Assembly (NCBI GenBank): GCA_020466095.1
Contig: CM035808.1
Location: 80,578,779-80,642,778 of the forward strand
Reading direction: 5' to 3'
From: Chlorops oryzae
Taxonomy: Eukaryota > Arthropoda > Insecta > Diptera > Chloropidae
DNA: 64,000 nucleotides
Below the pieces are notes generated by a model that had not been told where the DNA came from, did no database searches, and was given only the letters and a program-made list of their open reading frames with translations. Positions 20,172-30,446 of the stretch are shown here, piece by piece (the stretch's first letter is position 1; every line of letters begins with the position of its first letter). Position numbers and translations under genes: made by a program.

Positions 20172-20871
20172 TTTTTAGTGATAAGAATTTGGAGCATTTG
20201 GTTTTGTACTCGAACTAACTCTTGAAGAGTATTTTGATTGCTTGACATGAATTGAGTCATACACTGTGTCAGACTAAAAATTATGTTTTCTAAACAACTA
20301 CTTGGTGGCTGAGGGGGATTTTGGGAGTTTTTTCCGGACTTTAATGCACTGGCGTAAGAAAAGTTGGGGTTAACAGACGCGTTTAGTACAAGATTTTGAG
20401 GCAGAGGGCCTTCAACCATCAAAATTTTATTTTGCGGGTTGCATGCAGCTTGCTTTTGTTGCGCTAGTCGGCTTTTAAGTTACTTATAGATAGGACAGCC
20501 TCTGTAGTTGGCTGTGTGATTTCCCCCACAGTTGTCTCACTTTTCTATAATTTCGTATAACCCTTAAAATAACAGTTTGTAGTATGATGGATCTCTCCAC
20601 ATATAACGCAGACAACGCATAGGGTACATTATGACTTTTTATGGCCATATTCCTGACAATTCGCACACTGAACAGGTCCGCTTGGCTTCAGCGTTTCCTC
20701 AACTACAATACTACGGTGAAGAAGATACCGCAGATTGTAAATGGGATGATTCTCATGTTTCTTTAATTTTGTGCCGTCGGGGCAAAAATCTATTTTGAAC
20801 ATGGCTTGAGGCACTTTTTGGTTATTAAAAATATTAATTACGGCTTTCACCTGGAAGCCTTTTTTCTCAAG
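20168..20871 (-). pseudogene. LINE-1 ORF1 C-terminal part
   Basis: Gag-like ORF1 of a Jockey-type LINE, downstream half. The order is SLEKKGFQVKAVINIFNNQK, KVPQAMFKIDFCPDG, HRSIVVEETLKPSGPVQC and the first zinc knuckle CANCQEYGHKKSYN. A stretch in another frame follows, with further Cys/His residues (about 20484-20666). The frame ends near 20168 in an 84-codon stretch containing NPNFSYASALKSGKNSQNPP and a C-terminal amphipathic segment. ORF1 proteins bind LINE RNA in the cytoplasm. At least two frameshifts are present. The N-terminal half lies at 28967-29607, displaced by BEL-1. Confidence 0.8.
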
Positions 20872-20876
20872 CGATT

Positions 20877-21266
20877 TAAATAACTCAGTTGTAAGGGGAG
20901 GGAAATCCGGAATAAGCCGAGAAATAAGAGAAAACCACCAACAATTAAATTCTGTGAATTCTATTTATCTTTTATTGATATATTCTATGGGAGAGCTTAC
21001 GTGGATATTTCCGCAAGGGTTTGGTGATGATGAGAATGAGGGATATTGAGCGATGAGTAAATATGTATGTATACTTGTAGAATTTCCGTTGCTGAGAAAA
21101 GCACGTAATATGCGTGGGAGTGTTGTAAGACAACTGAACTTATCACGAAGCTGTTTGGCGCCATGACTTTTGCTTTCTTCTCAACATGTTGCGGAGGTCA
21201 TGGTTGCATTCATCGAGGGGTCAGTCTTATACCTTGAATAAAGTTAAGCGGCTGTCCACATTAACA
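20877..21266 (-). repeat. BEL-1 3' LTR
   Basis: Minus-strand TGTTAATGTGGACAG...GAGTTATTTA. Direct repeat of 28572-28961. Confidence 0.95.
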
Positions 21267-21281
21267 TTCTCCCCCCCCTTG
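21267..21281 (-). promoter_or_regulatory. BEL-1 polypurine tract
   Basis: Minus-strand AAGGGGGGGGAGAA immediately before the 3' LTR TGTTAATG. Confidence 0.85.
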
Positions 21282-21538
21282 CAGTGCTACTGCAAACAAT
21301 CATCGACAAACCATTGCGGAAATATCAGGTAAACGCATACTGTAAAGAAAGATGGGAATTGTATATGTTACACCATTTCAAACAGATGTTAATAATATTT
21401 TAAGGATGCAATTCAGGGCTAAGGTTTATTGATATAGATATATATAATATATATATTTTTTTTTTTTTTTTTTTTTTGGTTTTTTATTTTTTTTTAAATT
21501 TTATGAAAGAAACAGTATAGCACGGAGCATTGTTAAAA

Positions 21539-22435
21539 TCAGCTGCTTACGACGCCGGTCAACACATAACCAAAGATGGTAAGTTGTCCCAGTGGCCGTC
21601 CATATTGGCCCTCAATCATCCCGGAGCGCATAATTTTGGGATACACATCAGCACCCAAAATGAGATCAATTTCCGAAGACTTGTAAAAGTAAGGGTCCGC
21701 CAACTTGATCCCAGTGAACAACGAGCTGATGCGCTCATCGATATTTTGAGAAGGGGTTATTACTTGTAAATGCTCGTGAATATGAGCCTTAATTACGATT
21801 TCGATATTGAGGTCCATTCTAGCCCGCAGGTTTAATAAACATATTTTGTGCTCATTCAAGCGGTCGCATGTGATGTTCATTTTATTCGCACATCTGCCGG
21901 CGAGAATAGACCCAACTGAATTTGGATCGAGTAGTGATCTTAGTATGTATAATCGTCCGTTGGCCACCACCTTCACGAGTGCGGTGGGCCGCAACGTTGT
22001 TCCCATTGATATCCCCGCAGCACTTATGGACGAGCGAGGTCCTGTACTGTCGCGCCCCTTGGACCACGAGCACGGTGTCCGGTTTTGTGGGAGCCGAGAC
22101 GAGCGAGGTCTCTCTGGTTGCCGTTTTCCCAATCGTGCTGCCATGGATCTTGCTGGCTGATGTTGTGATTTATTATAGTCATGCAGCAAGGTGTGATGTG
22201 ATTCATGACACCGACGGCAACGGAACGTACTGGTGCAATTTCGTCGAACGTGCGTTTGCGCCAGGCAATTCGAACAGTAGCGATGCAACAGGACTAGTCT
22301 CAACCGGCCTTCGAGAGATTGCTTTAAAAAGAAGGAGCAGTACCGTAAGGCATATTGTTTTTTGCAGACTAGGCAGTCCATTTTAACTTCGGTGGGACCA
22401 ATTTTTGATACGGCTGTAATTGCGCTAGTACTCAT
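21539..22435 (-). CDS. BEL-1 third ORF: zinc-knuckle plus retropepsin-like (DUF1758-type) protein in the env position
   Basis: The frame is open from 22555, but the first ATG giving a sensible N-terminus is at 22433-22435 (MSTSAITAVSKIG), 70 nt after the pol stop; this gives 298 residues. It holds three zinc-binding units: CLVCKKQYALRYC, YCSNCLAQTHVRRNC and RCRRCHESHHTLLH. They match in order and spacing the knuckles of BEL-1's own Gag (CCVCSSREHATKNC, CINCLANSHIFKNC, CSKCHKRHHTLLH). A basic Ser/Arg-rich linker follows. The second half aligns with the BEL-1 protease: RSLLDPNSVGSILAG against RALFDPGSEGTFITE, and EIDLILGADVYPKI then LTIFGYVLTG against EIDILIGADIYPFI and NTVFGWIILG. The active-site D-P-G is D-P-N here, so proteolysis is doubtful. 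No signal peptide or membrane span is visible, so it is not a classical envelope. A subgenomic RNA or reinitiation would be needed for expression. Role unknown; RNA binding is the safest inference. Confidence 0.85.
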   Translation of the reverse strand: MSTSAITAVSKIGPTEVKMDCLVCKKQYALRYCSFFLKQSLEGRLRLVLLHRYCSNCLAQTHVRRNCTSTFRCRRCHESHHTLLHDYNKSQHQPARSMAARLGKRQPERPRSSRLPQNRTPCSWSKGRDSTGPRSSISAAGISMGTTLRPTALVKVVANGRLYILRSLLDPNSVGSILAGRCANKMNITCDRLNEHKICLLNLRARMDLNIEIVIKAHIHEHLQVITPSQNIDERISSLFTGIKLADPYFYKSSEIDLILGADVYPKIMRSGMIEGQYGRPLGQLTIFGYVLTGVVSS

Positions 22436-22505
22436 GTTGCTATACAAAAGAGAGTAAAATACGAACAAACAAAAACGCAAAACAAATGAGATGTTGATGA
22501 GAAAT

Positions 22506-25500
22506 TTAGGGATATGGAAATAAAACCAGTTTAGAGATGGGTCGCTTAATAACACCCTTAGCCGTTTTAACGTTTGCTACGCGTACCCGATTATCACTGC
22601 CGCGATGCACACTTTCGACCCGACCTAAGCGCCAATCATTCGGAGGGAGATTCTCGTCTTGTATGACGACCAAATCATGAACTTCTACATCCTTTTGGGG
22701 AAATTTCCATTTATTTCGTTTATGTAGCTCTTTCAAATACTCTGATTTCCATCGTGAACAAAATTGTTGGTATATTGCTTTCATCTTTTGATACCTATTA
22801 ACTAGAGACATGGGATTACTTTCAATTTCAATTTCAGGGAGAGAGAGAATTGGACAACCGATGAGGAAGTGTCCTGGAGTCAACGGTTCTATATCGGTGG
22901 GATCATCTGAGATAGGACTTAAAGGCCGAGAGTTGAGGCATGCCTCAATTCGTTGAATGATTGTGCTGAATTCTTCAAACGTATATTTGAAGTTTCCTGC
23001 AAACCTCCGGAAGTGGAATTTAAAACATTTGACACCTGCTTCCCACAGTCCTCCCATATGAGGAGCACCAGGTGGAATGAATTTCCATTCAATTGCTTGA
23101 TGTGAATAATTACGTTCAACATCTGTCTTCATGGCTTTTATAAATTCTTTCAACTCTTTATTCAATACTCGAGAAGCCCCAACAAAATTTGTGCCATTAT
23201 CGGAAAAAATTCTTGCAGGGCAGCCTCGCCGGGCTACAAATCGAGCGAAAGCGGCTAAGAAAGTGGGCGTCGTGAGGTCACTAACTGCTTCAAGATGTAT
23301 TGCCTTAGTAGCAAAACAAACGAACAGTGAAACGTAACCTTTCGTGATACCGCATCCTCGACCTCTGTAGCTCTTTATATCAAAAGGACCACAGAAGTCG
23401 ATGCCAGTCGACGTAAATGGCCTAGCGATCGTTACTCGTTCTGGGGGCAAGGCAGCCATAATTTGGCTTTGAGATTTCTTTTTATGCACAAGGCAGACCT
23501 TACAAGAATGAATTGTTGATCTAATTAAATTCTTAGCCTTCGGAATCCAAAATTGTTGACGTATCAAACGCAACATAAGTTGATTTCCCCCATGCATACT
23601 TATGTCATGGGTAAACCGAACAAACAGTCGCGTGAATTGAGCTGAATATGGAAGAATGATCGGAAATTTTTCATTATGACTTAGTGATGTGGAACGAGCT
23701 AACCGACTTCCCACCCGGAGAAGCCCATCAGTGTCGAGAAACGGATTTAACGTACCGAGTTTGCTTTTTGAATCAATTGGGAGGGAATTTGAAAGACGAA
23801 AATATTCACTTGCGAAATAAGGTTTTTGCGCTATTTGAATTAAGTGATTCTGTGTCGATTTAATTTCGGCACTTGTGACGCCCTTAGTGTGTGGAACTTC
23901 ACACTGAATTCGTCGCTTTGTGAAACGAAAAACGTACGAAAGCACACGTAAAGCGCGAGCGAAGTTTGAAAACCTATCGATCAGATCTTCAAAATTGCTA
24001 AAAAAATGCATAATTAATTTTAATAGCTTTTTGCTCTAAATTTGTGTCTAACGAGCACGAGGGATTCAATTTTGGCCATGCGGACGCTTCTAATTTTAAC
24101 CATGAAGGCCCTGTCCACCATAATTGGTTCTGAACGAGATCTCGACTGTTAATCCCTCTGCTAATCATATCCGCAGGATTGTCATGCGAATCAACGTGAA
24201 ACCGATTTTCGCGATTGGTTTTTTCTAAAATTTTCGACACTCTATTTGCTACAAATGCATTCCATGCACATGGTGGCTTCTGAAGCCGAGCAAGAACAAT
24301 TGTTGAATCCGTCCAACAAAATAGAGACCTTTTATGTATTTGTAGCTCTTCGACTAATGCTTCGATCATGTCAGCTAATAGTGTGGCACCACAAAGCTCT
24401 AATCGCGGGAGGGAAACTGACTTTACTGGTGCTACACGGGATTTTGCGAATATTAGATGAGTTGTAATACACTGTCCATTTGCAACACGAATATATACAC
24501 ATGCTCCGAACGCCTTTTCGGAGGCGTCACAAAACGCATGATATTGAACCACTGAGGAAGGGGAATAATCTACCCATCTTGGAATGCGAATCCTATCGAT
24601 ATATTTATGGCTTTCCATAAAGTCTTTCCACACTTTTAATTGATCAGAAGGAATTTCCTGATCCCAGTCTATTTTTTGCAACCATAAATTTTGCATAAAA
24701 ATTTTTGCAATTATTACGATCGGTGAGAGCCATCCCGCAGGATCAAAAAGTTTCGCAATCATAGAGAGAATTTCTCTTTTTGTATATGAGGGTTTTTCTG
24801 AAAAGACAGAAACCGTAAAAAAAAAATAATCAGAGTTAGCATTCCAACGAATACCTAACGTCTTGGTGGAACTACAATCTTCAATTTTGAGAAAATCTTC
24901 GTTTAAAAGATCTTTTACTGGGAGTGTATTCAAAACTTCTTTGCTATTGGAAGTCCATTTCCTCATAGTGAATCCAGCAGAATTGGTGGCCTGAATAAGC
25001 TGATCTAAAGCCTCGAGAGTTTCATTGAGAGTATGGGCACCTGCAAGAGCATCATCGACATACATCATATTTTTCAAAATATTTGACGCTAAAGGGAGTG
25101 AATGATCAACCTCTTTGGCTAATTGAATGAGCGTTCGAATTGCCAAATAAGGCGTGCAGTTGAAGGTAACGGTGTTCAACTCATATTCTTCCAAGGGATC
25201 TAAGGGGGATTGACGAAAGATTATTCGCTGAAAGGGAGTGTGGGAGTCATGTACTCGTATTTGACGATACATTTTTTCCAAATCGCCATTGAAGACGTAG
25301 CGAAACAATCGGCATTTCACAATTAAAATAGTGAGATCTTTTTGAAGTGAGGGCCCTACATGCAGTATATCGTTAAGACTCTTTCCATTGGACGTTTTGC
25401 ATGAAGCATTGAACACGACACGAACTTTGGTGGTCGTGCTTTCGGGCTTAAAGACAGCATGATGAGGCAAATAATAATGAGGGAATTGCTCAGAATTCGA

Positions 25501-26235
25501 AACCTTTTCCATGTGACCTAACTCAAGATATTCCATGACCACTTTGTCATATTGGGCCTTTAATTCGGGAGATTTTAATAATCGATATTCGTTGCGTAAA
25601 AATTGCCTCTTGGCAATTTCTTTTGACGAACCGATGTCTGTTGTGAGAGATTTAAAAGGCAGGCGTACAATATATCTACCATCAGAATCGCGGGAAGTCG
25701 TATTCACAAATAAAGTTTCACAAATTTTTTCTTCTTCAGTGAGAAACGCTGTTTTCGGAATATCCTCAATTTCCCAAAATCTAGCCATTTGTTTATCTAG
25801 TGAAAGTTCATTAATAGACGACATAAACACTCGGATATTATTAGCCGCCTTTGAGAGAACCGGGCCTAAAATTATCCATCCGAAGACTGTATTTTGTGCC
25901 ATGAGAGCACCACATGCATTTTTTCGAATACCATTTAGAAGAATGAAAGGATAAATATCAGCACCAATAAGAATATCAATTTCATTACTTTTCCAAAATT
26001 GACTATCCGCAAGCTTGAGATCAGAGGGAATTTGTATTTTATTAATATCCAGAGAATATGTAGGAATATTCTCCGTTAAAAATGGAAGAACAAGTCCTGA
26101 AACTTCAATTTGAATTTGAAAATTATTGGGAGAAGCTAAAATGAAGTTAACTGACTTTACTGTTTAAGCGGATACCGTTCTATTAATTCCTGAGATTTGT
26201 GCATTAACTTTGGTTTCTGGCAATTTTAATAATTT
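22506..26235 (-). pseudogene. pol: BEL-1 Pol (protease C-part, RT, RNase H, integrase), broken
   Basis: After a stop at 26236-26238 the frame continues through the protease C-terminus, with a second stop near 26164. It then contains VFGWIILGPV, RT with KVRVVFNASCKTSNG, FRYVFNGDLEKMYRQI and the catalytic YVDD in NMMYVDDALAG (about 25050-25080). RNase H follows, with HAFCDASEKAFGACVY and LFCWTDSTIVLARL. At about 24003 a T7 run shifts the frame (a six-T run would keep it open). Integrase (22506-24011) has the HHCC finger HDISMHGGNQ...CKVCLVHK and the DDE residues in GIDFCGPFD, FSDNGTNFVG and MGGLWEAGVK, plus a C-terminal domain ending LVLFPYP. The enzyme would copy and integrate the element. With three lesions in an otherwise clean 1,240-codon frame, it is recently inactivated or affected by base-calling errors in homopolymers. 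Confidence 0.93.
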
Positions 26236-27782
26236 TTAAAGACGTTCAGTAATGAAAGTGCCTTCCGATCCTGGATCAAATAAGGCTCGTGTGGTATATA
26301 CAACGCCATTATGGAGAATATTGACCATAGCTGTGCCCAGCAAGACTTGGCGAGATGAAATGGCAACATGAGATTGAACATTAACAGGGTTTTCTGCAGC
26401 AAAGCTAGTTGTCGCAGTGGCAGCTTCCAATTGTGTTTGAGAGTTCGCTACCACTTGAGTAGGATGAGATTGTCTCGAAAAAGTCGCATTGTGATTGGAG
26501 CTATGAGAGTTATTGTATGAAGGCACATTGTCACGATGCAAGAGAGTGTGATGCCTCTTATGACATTTTGAACAATTGTGAGTACTGGTGCAATTTTTAA
26601 AAATATGAGAATTGGCAAGACAGTTAATACACAAATTTTGCTGTTTCACTTTATTGAACCGTTCCTGAATACTAAGTGCCAAAAATTTTGAACAATTTTT
26701 TGTTGCATGTTCCCGCGATGAACACACACAACAACTTGATTTACTTGTTTTCGCTTGATATGTGTTTACTCGATTATTTTTAGACGCTTCCGACTGGCCA
26801 CCTCTCAATGTAGTAGGCGTAGATTGTGATTTAGACGTAGAGGCTGAGTCAGATTTTTCACGGAAATCAGAGACTGATTCTAATGTATAGAACCGATTTG
26901 TCAAAAATGCGTCTAAATCCTTCCATTTTGGGATTTCAGATTTATCAGTGAGAGTCTGTTCCCAAAGTGCCAGACTGAGAGTTGGCAATTTTGACGAACA
27001 TAAATATGTAAAAATAGCATCCCAACTTTCAACATCAATTTTGTACATTTCTAATGTCGAGATACAATTATTTATCTCTCGATGCAAGCTTTTAATACCT
27101 GCACTCGACTCATTTGCCACTGGTTTGAGATTAAATAAAACCTTGAGTTGGCTGTTTACTAGAATGCGTCGATTATCGTACCGATCTACTAAATTTTTCC
27201 ATGCTACAACAAACCCATCGTGAGTTAAGGGGCAAATCTTTACGATTTCATTCCCTTCGCCGCGAGTTTTCTGAAGCAAGTGGTACAATTTTTCTACAGG
27301 GGACAAGCGAATATTCGAGAGTAAATCGCCGTAAATAAATCCCGAAAAGTTGGCCATGATAGGTAGTCTCCTTCAAATATACTAATATCGCACGGAGGTA
27401 ATTTTAATTGTGATTCGAAATGGTCAGTGGGAACATTAAAACCAGCAAAATGACTGGTTTCTGACACGTTCAAAGAATTCGAGGCAATTTCTTCCATTTC
27501 CGCCACACACTTCAGATACGCAGCATAACTTTCTTTATATTGAATTTTTAGCACATTAATTTCTTCACTGGATTTGCCCTTCTTAGTTGCATTTTGGAGA
27601 GCGCAATGATACTCTCGCTTGAGCACATCCCATAAGGATTGAAGTTCCTTTTTCTGAATTTCAATAGTGAAATTAGTGTGAGCGGCTTTAGGAAGTTCAT
27701 CGAAAGATTCGACGAAATCAGTCACTTGTGTACACAACGTAGTAAACGAGAGTTCTATTTTATTGATTGCTGTCTTTTGCGA
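26236..27782 (-). pseudogene. gag: BEL-1 Gag with protease start, frameshifted and lacking an ATG
   Basis: Residues from about 27782 read SQKTAINKIELSFTTL, then a helical N-domain and GDYLSWPTFRDLFTAIY, typical of BEL Gag. The frame then breaks at about 27310-27320 and continues in the frame of 26236-27357, with LSPVEKLYHLLQKTRGEG (BEL Gag capsid), ALWEQTLTDKSEIPKW, three zinc knuckles (about 26530-26720) and the protease motif ALFDPGSEGTFITERL before TAA 26236-26238. No ATG lies upstream: an in-frame stop is at 27783-27785, directly before the SQKT residues, so the initiator looks lost by a small deletion. Gag forms the particle and binds RNA. Confidence 0.88.
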
Positions 27783-27785
27783 TTA

Positions 27786-28205
27786 AAACTGATAAAATAA
27801 TTTTTTCCTTTGAGAGAAAAAGAAAAAAAATGAAGGGAAGTTCGAAATAAAATCGTGTAAAGTTTATCAAAAACAATCAAAAACTTTTTATGCGCAAAAT
27901 GAGCTAGGGATACCCACTGTTCCGAGCACCGGCTGATTTTAAAATTTCACTTAACTTTCTTTGAGAGTAGTTCAATGCACTTGTCAGTGCACTCAAATTA
28001 ACAAAAACGAAATCAAAGCACTCAAATTAACAAAAGCTAAAGCAAAACGGTTTAGCTGCGTTGCAGTAATGAAAGAGCGGCTTTTCTTTGTTATTCCTCT
28101 TTACACGATTTTCTCTTGTTGTATGTGTTTGTATATTTACAGAACTTTCGCGGGTTTTTCTTTTAACGGCAAAATACCGACCTGAGACTGCGAGAAAAGG
28201 TACGG

Positions 28206-28251
<46 letters not shown>

Positions 28252-28550
28252 CTTTTTACTTGGGAATTAAGCGGCACTTTTTTATTTTATGGGTTCACAA
28301 GGAGGGGGAAATTACCAAAAAAACCCAAAAAAAATTTAATTACACGCACCTGGAGTTCGATATGCTTATAAGGTGTGATATGGATGATGTGTGTAATGAG
28401 TGTAATGTGTGTTATGTTGCTGCTGTGTTGATGATTTGAGTCCTCTCTTTTGCGAGTCGATTTAGTTCTTTGTCCGAAACCTGCAGCGAGAAAACTATTT
28501 ATCAGGGATGTGACGGATATGGATGCGAAGATTCCAAATCCGGATAGGCG
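27786..28550 (-). other. BEL-1 leader, no gene seen
   Basis: Untranslated region with a (TA)n microsatellite (about 28207-28238), a T run and a GT/AT-rich stretch at 28370-28430. Open stretches here lack any family signature. Confidence 0.7.
28207..28238. repeat. (TA)n microsatellite
   Basis: About 16 uninterrupted TA units, followed directly by a T run. Confidence 0.9.
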
Positions 28551-28553
28551 ATA

Positions 28554-28570
28554 TCCGGCTCGAAGGACCA
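28554..28570 (-). promoter_or_regulatory. BEL-1 primer binding site (tRNA-Tyr type)
   Basis: The plus strand reads TCCGGCTCGAAGGACCA, the 3' end of eukaryotic tRNA-Tyr including CCA. The minus-strand element therefore carries a 17-nt complement to tRNA-Tyr one base inside the 5' LTR. Confidence 0.85.
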
Positions 28571-28571
28571 A

Positions 28572-28961
28572 TAAATAACTCAGTTGTAAGGGGAGGGAAA
28601 TCCGGAATAAGCCGAGAAATAAGAGAAAACCACCAACAATTAAATTCTGTGAATTCTATTTATCTTTTATTGATATATTGTATGGGAGAGCTTACGTGGA
28701 TATTTCCGCAAGGGTTTGGTGATGATGAGAATGAGGGATATTGAGCGATGAGTAAATATGTATGTATACTTGTAGAATTTCCGTTGCTGAGAAAAGCACG
28801 TAATATGCGTGGGAGTGTTGTAAGACAACTGAACTTGTCACGAAGCTGTTTGGCGCCATGACTTTTGCTTTCTTCTCAACATGTTGCGGAGGTCATGGTT
28901 GCATTCATCGAGGGGTCAGTCTTATACCTTGAATAAAGTTAAGCGGCTGTCCACATTAACA
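28572..28961 (-). repeat. BEL-1 5' LTR
   Basis: Direct repeat of 20877-21266. The two differences I see are near 28680 and 28837. Confidence 0.95.
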
Positions 28962-28966
28962 CGATT

Positions 28967-29607
28967 GTTTTATCTCAGCCGGCTTTATATCTGATTCCAA
29001 CCCTTTAATAACGATGTACAGACCTTTACTACTCTTGAGCTGTTATGTGCAGTAGCTCTTTTTATTACTATCAAAATGTTTAACCACAACTCGATAGTTA
29101 TTCTCATTATAGACCTTAATTTTGGTCTCGTAAATGTTTCCCCGAGTTTGTGGGGTTATGTGGAAATAATCTTTCGCTATATATAACTCGTTACCAAGAG
29201 ATTGGAGCTACGCTCACGAAGGTAAATTGGAGGTGGTTTTGGCGTTTTAGGAGCCGAATTATTAGTGCTTTCTTCAGAACTTGCGTTTTCACTTAACGCA
29301 GCAAATTTTTTTTGTTGGAGCCGAAGTTGAAATGGTTTTATTAGCTTTAGCTTTGCCCACATTTGTTTTTTTAGGGCTGAGCTTCCTTTTAATATCAATG
29401 TAGCGATCCATGCCTGTCTGGATCGCCGACTCGTTTGATTTTGCTTTGTTTGCAGTGTCAGGAGTGTAAGTGTTAGTGTTAGTAGCTATTTGGATATTTT
29501 TTTCGGTGCTTTTACTTGTTGGTGTTGTTAACTATTGAATAAGCATTCTTAACATTTTGAGTGCTTACAGATTGACTACGAGTTCGTGTAGAGCTTTCGC
29601 TTTGCAT
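28967..29607 (-). pseudogene. LINE-1 ORF1 N-terminal part
   Basis: Probable start ATG 29605-29607 (MQSESSTRTRSQSVST). A Ser/Thr/Asn-rich leader follows, then MDRYIDIKRKLSPKK, KFAALSENASSEESTNN, then PKPPPIYLRER, FHITPQTRGNIYETKIK and NNYRVVVKHFDSNKKS, and SKGLYIVIKGLESDIKPAEI, the Jockey-type ORF1 domain before the knuckles. BEL-1 cuts the frame after ...PAEI; the rest is at 20168-20871. Frame changes occur in an A8 run at about 29307 and near 29510, and a stop lies at about 29053. The product would be an RNA-binding ORF1p. Confidence 0.8.
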
Positions 29608-30446
29608 GCGTACGTTTTGTATATCTAGTTTGAAGCTGAGCTTCGAAAAACACCAGCTTCAAAGCTTTTATGGTGAGTGTCTATCCTAGATAGTGGTTTA
29701 AGTCGGACCCTAGTGGGGGAAAAACAGGGAAGTATGTGAAAAATTAAGAAAATAGAATTAAATGACGGAGCCCAAGGCAACAACAAAGCCTTAGGGTTCT
29801 TATTTAATTTTGGAAAAATTACTTTTCACCTTTGGATGATCACAGCTGCTATCCTCTATCTTGATCTTAGTGTTTTTCAATTGGCCTTTCGCTTATGGTG
29901 GCTCTCGACGAGCAATATCGTTAAATTCGGCGTTATTTTACTTTTTATTTAAAGAAACTTTCCGAGCGCGAACACTGACGTCTATGTGGCGAGGTGACCA
30001 GCTTTTGGCTGGTTTAGGATGTCGTCATCGTATGCATCATTCGTCGGCTATTTTACCTCGGCTATGGATGATGTTGTTGGCTGTTCCGGTGAAAAGGCAG
30101 CAATAGGGGAACTCAGCAGCTATACAAGGTTATTATAAGCTGTTCGGCTTTCGCTTGTTGCTTTCCAAAGGTTCTTGCGTTACACGCTTTGTTCTTGGGT
30201 CCTGCCTTTCCACCAGGTCTGTTGGTAGTATCTTAATTCGTGGTTTCAGCTCATTTATCAGTTTCAGGGATGCTCGGAACATTTGCTTTGTCGCCACAAA
30301 TTTCCCTTCCATATTCCTTGTGCTTTCCATAGGCTGTAAGTGTAGTGTAAGAAAGTGGGTTATGTTTTATGGTAGTCCTTACGCCTCGTCCGTGGATTGG
30401 TATTGTATATGTGAAAGTGTATTGGTGCGTCCGTAGAAAAGAAGAA
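29608..30446. other. LINE-1 5' end / unassigned segment
   Basis: This should include the LINE-1 untranslated leader. A minus-strand frame at 30133-30330 (65 codons, MESTRNMEGKFVATKQMF...) shows charged residues but no family I recognise. No LTR or inverted repeat is visible. The border between the end of LINE-2 (near 30447) and the start of LINE-1 cannot be placed exactly. Confidence 0.4.

Larger units (their letters stand above)
20877..28961 (-). mobile_element. BEL-1, BEL/Pao LTR retrotransposon inserted in LINE-1 ORF1
   Basis: An 8.1-kb element on the minus strand. LTRs of 390 bp (20877-21266 and 28572-28961) differ at about two positions. CGATT is duplicated at 20872-20876 and 28962-28966 (5 bp, as usual for BEL/Pao), and the LINE-1 ORF1 protein continues across it. 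A tRNA-Tyr primer site and a purine tract sit next to the correct LTRs. Minus-strand order: gag, protease, RT, RNase H, integrase, then a separate third ORF. Gag-pol carries two frameshifts and two stops; the third ORF is open. Confidence 0.95.
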
